Origin: Tardiphaga robiniae
Lineage (GTDB): Bacteria > Pseudomonadota > Alphaproteobacteria > Rhizobiales > Xanthobacteraceae
DNA length: 64,000 bases
NCBI RefSeq assembly: GCF_001618955.1
Contig: NZ_LVYV01000056.1
Location: 124,001 to 188,000, forward strand
Direction of reading: 5' to 3'
Shown here one piece after another: positions 51,647 through 59,603 of the stretch; position 1 is the stretch's first letter; each line of letters starts with the position of its first letter. Position numbers and translations under genes: made by a program. The notes below the pieces were generated by a model, which saw nothing but the letters and a program-made list of their open reading frames with translations, ran no database searches and was not told where the DNA came from.

Positions 51647-52204
51647 TTAGGGGCTACGCTCGACCATCGTCCGGAAGGTGATGGAGTAGCGTTTGGCTTC
51701 GACGGCCGGAATGCTGTGTTCCCATACCGACCGCGCCTCGCCGGACATCATGTAGATCGAACGGGACTTCGCTTCGAGGGTGAAACGCTCGAACTTGGTC
51801 GAAGCGGGCCTGCGAAATCGGAACTTGCATATCGCGCCCAGCGACAGGCCGAAGATCCGGTCGAAGTGCGGCTTGTCCCTGTGCCAACCGATCCCGACGC
51901 CGACGTCGTATTCGGTGCAGAGGACTTGCTGTATTCGCGTACTGGGTCCACCGAAAGTCTCGACGCGATGTGAGACATCGGAGAGCCATTGAGGAATTGG
52001 CTCGGCTTCAACGAGGTGGCGTGCCGTATAGTCGTAGCTGAACCCGAAGGAGGCTACGCGACGCTTGCCCTCATACTGGCCGAACTGAAACGGCTGGAGG
52101 GGCAAGTCGGCCACTTGGGCTATAAGGTCGAGCGCTTCCGCTGCCGAAACGAAGTCTTCGGCATACCGGAGTCCATCGGGACCTGGCGTGTTTTCCGCAA
52201 ACAA
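51647..52204 (-). CDS. AlkB-like 2-oxoglutarate/Fe(II) oxygenase
   Basis: The 185-residue protein is a compact AlkB-type dioxygenase: iron ligands in GIGWHRDKPHFD (HxD) and SVWEHSIPAV (His), and the 2-oxoglutarate Arg in KRYSITFRTM. The nucleotide-recognition lid near GKRRVASFGFSYDYTAR is present. AlkB homologues repair alkylated bases or demethylate other substrates. The gene lies 28 bases upstream of the DUF763 gene on the same strand. Confidence 0.92.
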   Translation of the reverse strand: MFAENTPGPDGLRYAEDFVSAAEALDLIAQVADLPLQPFQFGQYEGKRRVASFGFSYDYTARHLVEAEPIPQWLSDVSHRVETFGGPSTRIQQVLCTEYDVGVGIGWHRDKPHFDRIFGLSLGAICKFRFRRPASTKFERFTLEAKSRSIYMMSGEARSVWEHSIPAVEAKRYSITFRTMVERSP

Positions 52205-52252
52205 ACTGAATTGGTCGGACAGTGGATTCTACCAAGGCTGTGGATCTACGAC

Positions 52253-52393
52253 CTAGTTATGGAGCCGCAGCGCAAAGTCAAAGGTCAGGGGGATCCGGCA
52301 CATCATAACCAACCAAATAAGAACGGGGGCGTACGCGATCGCGAGGAGAATAAGCGCCAGTGGAAAAGCGGTTGCAATGAAGATTGTATCCAT
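52253..52393 (-). CDS. 46-residue membrane protein
   Basis: The frame starts MDTIFIATAFPLALILLAIA (ATG 52393; 52408 is an alternative) and has one long or two short helices (…APVLIWLVMMCRIP) with a short tail. It lies upstream of the AlkB-like gene on the same strand. No family is recognised. Confidence 0.52.
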   Translation of the reverse strand: MDTIFIATAFPLALILLAIAYAPVLIWLVMMCRIPLTFDFALRLHN

Positions 52394-52451
52394 GTTGCGA
52401 GGCTGCATGGTTACGAAACCGAACAATCGGAATTCCGTTCCAATTCCCGCC

Positions 52452-53066
52452 TCAGTCGCCGCCCTTCTTGGCCCGACGTAGCGCGGCGCCCAGCTTCTCC
52501 CGTTGCTGCTCCCAGCGCCGTCGTTCGGCCTCCGTGCGATTGTCGATTTCGTCGCGTTCCGCCTGTATCGCGGCATCTCTCGCGTCGTGCTCCTGTTCAG
52601 CGGCATCAAAGGCTACTTGTGCGCTTGCAACCTGCGCTGCTTTCCGTTCTCGCTCCTTGATCCTGGCTCGCTCTTCCTTGCGCTGGTCGGCTTCGCGTTT
52701 CCGCTGCTGTTTGTCGAAGATGGCCGCGGCTCTACGTGCTTCCGCGTTGTCGACTTTGGTCGCTTTGGCCTGAGGAGCCACCCGCTTCCGCGGAATTGAC
52801 ACTTTCTTGCCGGCCGCAAGGCCTTTCGGAAGTTCGCTCGTCTCCTTGAACGCGCCATTGGTGCCGACTGCTCTCCGCAAAACGATGCCGGAATGCGCGA
52901 TTGTTGCCGAGACGATTGCAGGGTCGTCGGTCTCCTCGGCGAAGCCCTGGTGAAACAGGTTGCTGTCGGCGCCCCAGATCTCGAGCGCGGCCTTCATGGA
53001 CGGCGCGGCAACGGCCAGGTCGAAAAAGCCGATCGATGTCTGGTAGGTCTTGAGCTTCCGGGCCAT
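52452..53066 (-). CDS. Hypothetical protein with long charged coiled-coil
   Basis: The 204-residue protein has an N-terminal globular part (YQTSIGFFDLAVAAPSMKAA, IWGADSNLFHQGFAEETDDP), a basic linker, and a C-terminal coiled-coil of Arg/Glu/Lys/Ala (about residues 105-200). The ATG overlaps the stop of the upstream gene (TGATG), so the two are coupled. Its pattern is known from rhizobial cell-envelope or plasmid-associated unknowns; function not assigned. Confidence 0.75.
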   Translation of the reverse strand: MARKLKTYQTSIGFFDLAVAAPSMKAALEIWGADSNLFHQGFAEETDDPAIVSATIAHSGIVLRRAVGTNGAFKETSELPKGLAAGKKVSIPRKRVAPQAKATKVDNAEARRAAAIFDKQQRKREADQRKEERARIKERERKAAQVASAQVAFDAAEQEHDARDAAIQAERDEIDNRTEAERRRWEQQREKLGAALRRAKKGGD

Positions 53067-53314
53067 CACTCGCAGGCCGGATAGGTGTCCGCTAGGCCAT
53101 CGAGTACTTTCTCGATGGCTTTCACCCGTTGCTCCTTGTTCTTACCGGAGAACTTTCGATGTTCGGCGATCGATCTTGCATAATCCACGGCATGGTGGCT
53201 GTGACGAAGGCGCAGATAGCCGTGATCCGGACAGGGCGCGATGGCGTGGGCCTCAAGGAGGATATCCGTCGCCCACATGGATAGAGTCTCGGCGTCGTTC
53301 GTGTTCTTCGACAT
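53066..53314 (-). CDS. Small hypothetical protein (82 residues)
   Basis: The protein starts MSKNTNDAETLSMWATDILL and has [20 protein letters not shown] and VKAIEKVLDGLADTYPACE. A truncated paralogue is at 40316-40483. It is coupled to the coiled-coil protein gene. The frame continues upstream without a stop into an autotransporter fragment, which is taken to be an accident of decay. Confidence 0.7.
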   Translation of the reverse strand: MSKNTNDAETLSMWATDILLEAHAIAPCPDHGYLRLRHSHHAVDYARSIAEHRKFSGKNKEQRVKAIEKVLDGLADTYPACE

Positions 53315-53614
53315 AGTCACGTCTCTCCAGTAACCGCCGAGAGTGTAGCCCTTGACGTCACTTTCGCCGGTGATGCCGTCATAATGAGTCACTCGCCCGT
53401 AGGCCCCGCCGAGAGCAAAATACAAACCGAGATGATCCCGGCTGCCATTGCTGTGTTCGCGGCGCACAAAGTCTTGGCCAGCCTGAAGGCCAAGGAAATC
53501 ATATGTGTATTGCGGACCGGTGCCGTAAATGCCGCGCGCGTCCCCGTCGCGCCGCCCGGTCGTGCCAATAAAGCGTCCCCAGCCCCCAATAAAGGGCGAT
53601 CGCTGCGCGGATTG
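53315..53614 (-). pseudogene. Autotransporter beta-barrel fragment
   Basis: Read on the minus strand in one phase from 53614, the sequence gives GWGRFIGTTGRRDGD, then YTYDFLGLQAGQDFVRREHS, DHLGLYFALGGAYGRVTHYD and VKGYTLGGYW. This is the start of an autotransporter barrel domain as found in Bradyrhizobium. It lacks the passenger domain (an in-frame TAG lies upstream at 53615) and most of the barrel, and runs straight into the start codon of the 82-residue gene. It is a remnant. Confidence 0.7.
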
Positions 53615-53814
53615 CTATTGGGGGAAACCCTGAATGCCGGTGGAACGCCAGACCAGTCCGGCGTAGCGGAGGAAATCATGACTGCCGGCCAACGGGCGCG
53701 ATCTTGTTTCGATTTTTAGGTCGCACAAAATTGCTTAGGGTTTCTGCCGATGTCAGATTATCGAATATTACCATATAGTTTGTTGCACGTGAGGATTGCC
53801 GCGAGGAGGCAACA

Positions 53815-54090
53815 ATGCCGGATATCCCTAACCGTCGGGCATTCCTTCGTTTAGCGAGCAATGCGCTCGCGGTCGCGGCAATCGGCGCGGCTGGCATTCG
53901 CTTCATTGATATCGCAGAGGCCATGCCTGTCGCACCTGTCTTGGGCGCGACTGAAATGCGAACCGATCTCATCACGCCAGCGCAATGGGGGCCGCCACAC
54001 GGACCCGGCTGGCGAAGACGCTCCCGGCGCGGGCGCCGTTGGGTGTGCTGGTGGCATCGCGGGCGCCGTCATTGCGGATGGCGATGGTAG
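53815..54090 (+). CDS. Tat-exported Arg/Trp-rich protein
   Basis: The 91-residue protein starts MPDIPNRRAFLRLASNALAV, a twin-arginine signal, with GGAGGCAAC upstream. The mature part (from about residue 37) has a short acidic segment and then a strikingly basic, aromatic tail (GPGWRRRSRRGRRWVCWWHR…) with Gly, Arg, Trp and two Cys. Similar Tat proteins occur in Bradyrhizobium; the tail could bind nucleic acid or a cofactor, but nothing is known. Confidence 0.72.
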   Translation: MPDIPNRRAFLRLASNALAVAAIGAAGIRFIDIAEAMPVAPVLGATEMRTDLITPAQWGPPHGPGWRRRSRRGRRWVCWWHRGRRHCGWRW

Positions 54091-54346
54091 ATTATTTGGC
54101 GTTGTTAGGCCGAGCCGCGGGACGTTTTCTATTCCGGGGATATTTACGCCTCGCCTCGCCTGCGAGTGCATCGCGCTCATCCAACAAGAGATCGAGCTTG
54201 CCTTGGAGTCGATCGAGCGAGCTCTGAGCTGGGCCGACGTCTATCCCAATTCGTTGAAGCTGGATAATGTCATTCCGAACGCGAGATTGGCCCTAAGGCA
54301 ATGGCAGCGAGAACATCATCCTCGGTCATTCGATAGCTCCAATTAA
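54091..54346 (+). CDS. C-terminal coding segment without a clear start
   Basis: The phase shifted from the Tat gene is open and ends at 54346. It encodes CIALIQQEIELALESIERAL, then ADVYPNSLKLDNVIPNARLA, convincing helices. No ATG, GTG or TTG lies between the Tat gene's stop and this helix in the same phase, so the start is unknown or the gene is frameshifted (another phase has MVDYLALLGRAAGRFLF at 54088). Confidence 0.42.
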
Positions 54347-54349
54347 CCC

Positions 54350-54382
54350 GGAAGCATGCTTCCTTAGGTTGTCACCCTAAGG
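54350..54382. terminator. Palindrome and stem-loop between convergent genes
   Basis: The 14-bp palindrome GGAAGCATGCTTCC (54350-54363) is followed at once by the inverted repeat CCTTAGG/CCTAAGG (54362-54368 and 54376-54382). The pair sits between convergent genes and is likely a bidirectional terminator. Confidence 0.55.
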
Positions 54383-54664
54383 AAAACAACCGACGCAGAC
54401 GAGTTGTTCACGCAGCCTTATTGTTTCGGTTAAAATTTTCTTAGCGAGGGTGGGCCAATGCCTGGTGAGGCAGTCGGCGCGGTTGCCTTCCAACGCACTG
54501 GCAGTCCAGATCAAGGTGAGTTCAGCGACGCTGAGATATCGAGAGGTGGGAGGACTCCAGACGATCTTTCCGCTCTGTAGTGCGGGCGAATATCCGCGTG
54601 TACGGAAACGTCTTAGTCCCGAGGCTAGAGCGCGTCGCAGGAGCCACACGTGAGGTGGCGTCAA
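54377..54664 (-). CDS. Small hypothetical protein
   Basis: The 95-residue frame has a Leu/Arg-rich N-terminus and a good C-terminal part: YLSVAELTLIWTASALEGNR, HWPTLAKKILTETIRLREQL. The start may lie further in. No family is recognised. Confidence 0.45.
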   Translation of the reverse strand: MTPPHVWLLRRALASGLRRFRTRGYSPALQSGKIVWSPPTSRYLSVAELTLIWTASALEGNRADCLTRHWPTLAKKILTETIRLREQLVCVGCFP

Positions 54665-54723
54665 ATTAGCAAAACCGGTGCTTTTTTAAGAGAGCAAACG
54701 AGTTGCCTCCTTTGAGGGGTGCT

Positions 54724-55098
54724 CTAATTGGCTGCGCCGGTCAACTCGCGCAGCGCGGAGACGAGTGCCTGACCACGATACGGCTTTGGCAGAAACAAGC
54801 TCCCCGCCGGCAAATCGGTTTCGCCGGCCACCACGTGTCCGGACGTTGCAATGATCTTGATCGGCGGCCAGCGGTCGCGGACGAACAGGGCAAGCTTCAG
54901 CCCGTCCATCGAACCCGGCATCTGGATATCCGTGAAGACGACGCGAATTTCTGAATGTGCTTCGAGGAGTGCGATGGCCTCATCGGCATTGGCTGCCTGG
55001 ATGACTTCAAATCCGGCGTGCTCGATCGTCTCGGCGGAATCCAGCCTCAACAAAAAATCGTCTTCTACGATCAGGATCACCGGCTCTCCTGGCACCAC
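54724..55098 (-). CDS. Single-domain response regulator
   Basis: The 124-residue protein is a bare receiver domain: ILIVEDDFLLRLDSAETIEH, phosphoacceptor Asp57 in VVFTDIQMPGSMDG, IKIIATSGHV and a conserved Lys in FLPKPYRG. No output domain is present. It lies 99 bases downstream of the PAS kinase on the same strand and is its probable partner. Confidence 0.92.
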   Translation of the reverse strand: MVPGEPVILIVEDDFLLRLDSAETIEHAGFEVIQAANADEAIALLEAHSEIRVVFTDIQMPGSMDGLKLALFVRDRWPPIKIIATSGHVVAGETDLPAGSLFLPKPYRGQALVSALRELTGAAN

Positions 55099-55197
55099 TT
55101 ACTCCTCCATTCCTTCTCTCTGCCAAGCGGTTAGGCAAGGATTTGTTCCGCTAAGTTGAGGGCTCAGGATGGTGGTCGCACGTGTTCATCACGATAC

Positions 55198-56310
55198 CTA
55201 TGGAACGAGCGGCATCGTGAAAACGAACCGTGTTTCATCTGGCGTCGAGGTGACGTCGAGCCTCCCGCCATGAGCTTGGGCAATTTGCCAGCAAATATGC
55301 AAGCCGAGTCCGAGGCCCTGGCGGCTGTCGCGAACGTCGCCCCGAAAGAAGGGCTCGAACAGCCTTTCCATGGCTGCCGCTGGGATAGGTTCCCCGGCAT
55401 TCGCGACCCAGAGTTTAAATTTGCCGCTGTCCGTTTTTGCGCCCACACGCACCGGCTGGTCCGCGGCCCCGTGGGTGAGGGCATTGCCGATCAAATTCGA
55501 CAGCAGCTGTCCGATCCGCGTGCGGTCGCAGTTGACGCGTTCCGTCAATTCGAAGGTGGTCTCGATCACGCGCTGGGGCGAGGCCGTCCGCAATTCGTCG
55601 ACGACCTGTTCGAGGACCGGCTCTAGCGGCTTGGCGTCGCGGCTCAAGGTGATGCCGCCCCCGAGCCGTCCGCGCGCGAAATCCAGGATGTGGTCGATGA
55701 GGTCTGACATGCGGGTGACGGTGGTATTGATCATGTCGAGGACGCGGAGGTGCTTGTGCTCCTGCAGCGCGCCCGAGCGCTGCAGGATCCGCGCGCCGGC
55801 GCTGATGGCCGCAAGTGGATTGCGCAGGTCATGACCGAGGACGGCTATGAACTGCTCGCGCAGTTTCGCAGTCTCTCGCTCCGTGGCCAGACCTTTCTGA
55901 AGCTCCGTTCTCGAATCAACCAATTGACGCTCATAGCGCCGCCGGTCGGTCGCCTTGATGACCACGACCGCTGTAAACAGCAAGGTGCCATCGCCATCGC
56001 GGCGTTCGGCGGCGTTGGCGATCACCGCCAGCCGCTCGCCGGCGGCGGTCTCGAAGTCGAGTGCAAACTCGTTGAAAAAGCCCTGCATCCGCAGCAGGGG
56101 CGCGATGTGGGTTTCGTAATAGATGCGGCCGGCGATATTCAGGAACTGATGGAGACGCCGGCCAGCGAACTTGTCCTTCTCGATACCCGTCCAGGCCGTC
56201 AACGTTGCGTTGACCTTCGTGATGCGCCCGTCAGATCCGATAGTGAGGTAGCCGCAAGGGGCGTTCTCGAATAAATCCCTGTACTCGTCTCTGGGTTCGA
56301 ATTCAGACAT
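55198..56310 (-). CDS. PAS sensor histidine kinase coupled to the RsbQ-like hydrolase
   Basis: The 370-residue soluble kinase has one N-terminal PAS domain (about 8-125; YRDLFENAPCGYLTIGSDGR, GIEKDKFAGRRLHQFL), a coiled linker, HisKA with phosphoacceptor His160 in IAVLGHDLRNPLAAI, and HATPase with LLSNLIGNALTHG and GLGLGLHICWQIAQAHGG. Its ATG overlaps the RsbQ-like stop by eight bases, so both are made together. In Bacillus, RsbQ acts with the PAS phosphatase RsbP; here a PAS kinase takes that place. Confidence 0.93.
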   Translation of the reverse strand: MSEFEPRDEYRDLFENAPCGYLTIGSDGRITKVNATLTAWTGIEKDKFAGRRLHQFLNIAGRIYYETHIAPLLRMQGFFNEFALDFETAAGERLAVIANAAERRDGDGTLLFTAVVVIKATDRRRYERQLVDSRTELQKGLATERETAKLREQFIAVLGHDLRNPLAAISAGARILQRSGALQEHKHLRVLDMINTTVTRMSDLIDHILDFARGRLGGGITLSRDAKPLEPVLEQVVDELRTASPQRVIETTFELTERVNCDRTRIGQLLSNLIGNALTHGAADQPVRVGAKTDSGKFKLWVANAGEPIPAAAMERLFEPFFRGDVRDSRQGLGLGLHICWQIAQAHGGRLDVTSTPDETRFVFTMPLVP

Positions 56311-57091
56311 ATGCCCGGATGGCCGAGACGACCTCTGCGGGAGCGCTCAGGTTCGGACAGTGCCCGGTCGCCTTAAGGAATACGATCTCGCTGCCCGGGA
56401 TCCGGCTCCTTACGAACTTTCCAACTTCTTCGGAGGCAATGATGTCCTCGCTGCACTGGAGGATCAGAGTCGGAACGGTGACCTCGGCGAGATCGTCTCT
56501 GTTGTCAGACGTGAAGGTCACGCGTGCAAACGCCTTGGCGATCTCGGGATCGGTCCGGCAGAAGCTGTTGGTCAGTTCCTCGCCGAGTTCGGGCCGGTCC
56601 GGGTTGCCCATGATCGAAGGCGCCATCGCGACGGACCAGCCCATGTGATTGTCTTCCAAAAACTCGAGAAGCTCTACGATCTGCTTTTCGCTGAATCCGC
56701 CCACGTAGTCGCCATCGTCAATGTATCTGGGCGACGGTCCAACCAGCACCATTCGTCCAAACAGTTCAGGTGCCTTTGATGAAGCAAGAAGCCCGATCAT
56801 TGCGCTGACGGAATGACCGACGAACACTGCGTCCTTCAACCGCAACTCCCGCATGATCTCAACGACATCATCGGCATAGCCGTGAAGCGTCGAATACTTG
56901 TCCTTGTTGTAGGCGGACAAATCGGACCCGCCCGCGCCGACGTGGTCAAACAGCACAACCTTGAAATCGCCCTCGAACTCCGGCGCCACAAATCGCCACA
57001 TGTTTTGGTCGCAGCCAAAGCCGTGCGCGAAAACGATGGCCCGGTCACCCCGCCCACTCACGTGGACGTTGTTTCTCGCTTCTACATCCAT
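56303..57091 (-). CDS. rsbQ: RsbQ/KAI2/D14-like alpha/beta hydrolase
   Basis: The 262-residue protein follows Bacillus RsbQ along its length: NNVHVSGRGDRAIVFAHGFG, FDHVGAGGSDLSAYNKDKYS and GHSVSAMIGLLASSKAPELF. The catalytic triad is Ser94 (GHSVS), Asp216 (QCSEDIIAS) and His244 (ATGHCPNLS). The same family contains the plant karrikin and strigolactone receptors KAI2 and D14, which bind and hydrolyse butenolides. It lies directly upstream of and overlaps the PAS kinase, so it probably supplies or senses that kinase's ligand. The start at 57091 matches RsbQ length. Confidence 0.95.
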   Translation of the reverse strand: MDVEARNNVHVSGRGDRAIVFAHGFGCDQNMWRFVAPEFEGDFKVVLFDHVGAGGSDLSAYNKDKYSTLHGYADDVVEIMRELRLKDAVFVGHSVSAMIGLLASSKAPELFGRMVLVGPSPRYIDDGDYVGGFSEKQIVELLEFLEDNHMGWSVAMAPSIMGNPDRPELGEELTNSFCRTDPEIAKAFARVTFTSDNRDDLAEVTVPTLILQCSEDIIASEEVGKFVRSRIPGSEIVFLKATGHCPNLSAPAEVVSAIRAYV

Positions 57092-57365
57092 GATTGGTCC
57101 GTGCTGATCTTTCACGCCAGTAAACCCCATGCCCCCCGAAGGCAGGTGGGGTCGCAATGGCGAGACCCCTCGGATCCAAGCGCCGGCGATGGTGTTTTGT
57201 TCCTATTCGGTTCCCGAATTAAACTTTACTGCCTCATCGCACGTGAATGTGCCGGATTCGGCAAAACCTCTCTTCGGCGGACCGCCGAACATCTTCCAAC
57301 CCGGCGGGACAAACGTTATCCTACACCGAAAGCCTTATCCGGGAACTGTAACTCAAGAGATTGCA

Positions 57366-58970
57366 ATGCAACCCTGGTCTCCTTCCGGCCTACAGACCGT
57401 ACCCCATCTTCGGTGGGGGAGTCATGTGGTCCAATTTTTTGGGTCAGGCGACGAGCTTCGCGACGTGCTGGTGCCGTATTTCAAGGCCGGGCTGGAGAAT
57501 AATGAACGATGCCTCTGGGTGACTGGCAAGGCGTTCAATGCAGAACAGGCTCGTTCCGCCCTGCGCGCGGCAGTGTCCGATCTCGACAAGCGCGAACGCG
57601 ATAAGCAGATCGAAATTGCCAACGGCGACGAATGGTACGCAGCGGGAGAGAAGCTTCAGCCTCATGAGCTTGTAAAGGGGCTCGAGCAGCGCGAGCGGGA
57701 CGCACTCGAACTTGGTTACGTTGGTCTAAGAACCAACGGGAATTGCGCTTGGGTGTCCCAGGATCAATGGGCGGATTTTCAGGATTATGAATCGTTGGTT
57801 CAGAAGGCCGTTCGCGGCCGACGCATGATCTGCATGTGCAGTTACTGCACGGATCAGGTGCAGGGCGCGCATTTTGAGGTCATGGAACACCACGACTTGG
57901 CGGTACCGAGTGCACTATCCTCGCGGCGAGGGTCCATCCCGAAGGGCGCGTTCGTTGACGTGACTGATGCCGTCCACGCTGTGACTGACGCGACTGAAAC
58001 GACCCAGTCTCGCGACCGCCAACAACGTACATTCGATCTCGCCATGATCGCCTCGGAGATGGGCACTTGGCGTTACACGGTGGCCGATAATATCTGTATC
58101 TACGATGCGAACGCGCAGCGCCTTTACGGACTGTCCGACGCGCGCTTCCACCACGATGAAGAGGGCGTGAAGGCCAAGTTTCACCCCGATGACCTGGAAC
58201 TCATGTGGTCGCGGGTGGCGAAGGCCTTCGCCCCCGAGGGCGACGGGCATTACGACGTGGAATACCGGGTGAAGCAACTGGACGGCAGTTGGCGATGGCT
58301 CAGCGCGTGGGGTCTCGTCGAATTCGAAGGGGAGGGCCCGCAGAGAAAGCCGGTGGCGATTGCCGGGGCGAGCAGAGACCTCACCAAGCTAAAACAATCC
58401 GAGGAATTACAGCGCCTGCTGCTCAACGAGCTGAACCATCGCATCAAAAACACCTTGGCCACCATTCAGGCAATCACTTCACAAACCTTGCGGTCGGCAC
58501 GCGATCTGCCCTCCGCCAGGGAGGCGCTGTCTCGTCGCATCTGCTCCTTGGCTGAAGTTCATGACCTGCTGACCGTGCGCGCCTGGACCGGCGCGAACTT
58601 GACGGACGTTGTCAGGCGCGCCTTGGACGCATTTACCCCGTCCCAAGTTGAAACTTCCGGCAGCCCGATCGAGATTTCGCCAAAGCACGCCCTTGCGCTG
58701 TCCCTGGCCCTGCATGAGCTCGCCACGAACGCAATCAAATACGGCGCACTGTCACGTCCGGAAGGCCGGGTAGGCGTGGGGTGGACCGTCAGCGAAGGAA
58801 TTTTACATTTAGATTGGGAAGAAAGTGGTGGACCCCCGGTAGCGCCACCGACCAGAAAAGGCTTCGGAAGTCGGCTGCTCGAAGAGTTCGTTGTTCGCGA
58901 CTTAGACGGATCCACACAACTAAATTTCGACGTTTCCGGCGTGCGATGCAACATCACGGCTAGGCTTTAG
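57366..58970 (+). CDS. MEDS-PAS-HWE histidine kinase
   Basis: The 534-residue kinase begins with an MEDS (DcmR-like) sensory domain (HVVQFFGSGDELRDVLVPYF, GLENNERCLWVTGKAFN), then a PAS domain (about 225-345; IASEMGTWRYTVADNICIYD, YRVKQLDGSWRWLSAWG) and a HWE/HisKA_2 kinase domain (LLNELNHRIKNTLATIQAIT, ALHELATNAIKYGALSRPEG, LDWEESGGPPV). HWE kinases of this kind feed the alphaproteobacterial general stress response. It is divergent from the RsbQ-like operon. Start at ATG 57366 is chosen over 57129. Confidence 0.92.
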   Translation: MQPWSPSGLQTVPHLRWGSHVVQFFGSGDELRDVLVPYFKAGLENNERCLWVTGKAFNAEQARSALRAAVSDLDKRERDKQIEIANGDEWYAAGEKLQPHELVKGLEQRERDALELGYVGLRTNGNCAWVSQDQWADFQDYESLVQKAVRGRRMICMCSYCTDQVQGAHFEVMEHHDLAVPSALSSRRGSIPKGAFVDVTDAVHAVTDATETTQSRDRQQRTFDLAMIASEMGTWRYTVADNICIYDANAQRLYGLSDARFHHDEEGVKAKFHPDDLELMWSRVAKAFAPEGDGHYDVEYRVKQLDGSWRWLSAWGLVEFEGEGPQRKPVAIAGASRDLTKLKQSEELQRLLLNELNHRIKNTLATIQAITSQTLRSARDLPSAREALSRRICSLAEVHDLLTVRAWTGANLTDVVRRALDAFTPSQVETSGSPIEISPKHALALSLALHELATNAIKYGALSRPEGRVGVGWTVSEGILHLDWEESGGPPVAPPTRKGFGSRLLEEFVVRDLDGSTQLNFDVSGVRCNITARL

Positions 58971-59337
58971 GCGGCGAGTTATTCACGGTGAAGGTCTAGC
59001 CACCTTCGCAACAGATCGGCCCGACGTCATCGGAGGCAATGCGCGTCGGGCCTGACCGGATTATCGACCTTGGAGGATGCTGTCCGGCTGCTCCAACAAG
59101 CGACGTCACGGAACATCGTTTCTTAAAGGCCCGGCGAGTAGGTCGCTCTACCGCCGGGCCGACCGAAGCGAGGCTTCTGGGGTCAAGCTTCGGCTATTTG
59201 CATAATGCTGCAATGGCTAAGTTTCGCAAGCAGCTGCTACGCCGCGCCGTCGGTCCAAAGACACCTCAAGTTGAGGACCGTGCGAGATGCCGTGTGAGAT
59301 TGGTTCTGCAGAGTTAGCGGTTCAGCTAACGATAGTG
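58971..59337. other. No confident gene
   Basis: A plus frame at 59039-59317 reaches 92 codons but is Arg/Gly-rich in the way of non-coding frames. No other feature seen. Confidence 0.35.
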
Positions 59338-59487
59338 ATGCCCACGCAGGGCGAATCACATCGACTTCACCGCGCTATTAATCGATGGCGCGTTTTTTTT
59401 GATGCAGTCGTCAAAAGAGGCTTCCGCTATGAGGTGCCGGATGCTCAAATAGAGAAAGAAATAGCCAAGCGCAGGGTGGTGACGTGA
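59338..59487 (+). CDS. Possible small hypothetical protein
   Basis: The ATG at 59338 opens 49 codons (MPTQGESHRLHRAINRWRVF, then EVPDAQIEKEIAKRR). Composition is basic but protein-like. It converges on another small candidate at 59445-59603. Confidence 0.33.
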   Translation: MPTQGESHRLHRAINRWRVFFDAVVKRGFRYEVPDAQIEKEIAKRRVVT

Positions 59488-59603
59488 GGCCCCCTCTCTC
59501 GGCACTGCGCACCCATTCGCTCTTTACCATCAGGCGGAAGCCGATCTAGCTCGTCGCAAATCCTGCGTGTTTCGAAATCTATGATCCTGAGTTCGTATGG
59601 CAT
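59445..59603 (-). CDS. Possible small hypothetical protein
   Basis: The ATG at 59603 opens 52 codons: MPYELRIIDFETRRICDELD, then LPPDGKERMGAQ. The first half looks like a real alpha/beta protein. No ribosome binding site stands out and no family is known. Confidence 0.35.
   Translation of the reverse strand: MPYELRIIDFETRRICDELDRLPPDGKERMGAQCRERGPHVTTLRLAISFSI

Noticed and set aside
53384-53719. Plus-strand open frame of 111 codons
   Set aside because: The minus strand here encodes a recognisable autotransporter barrel fragment, so the plus frame is antisense.
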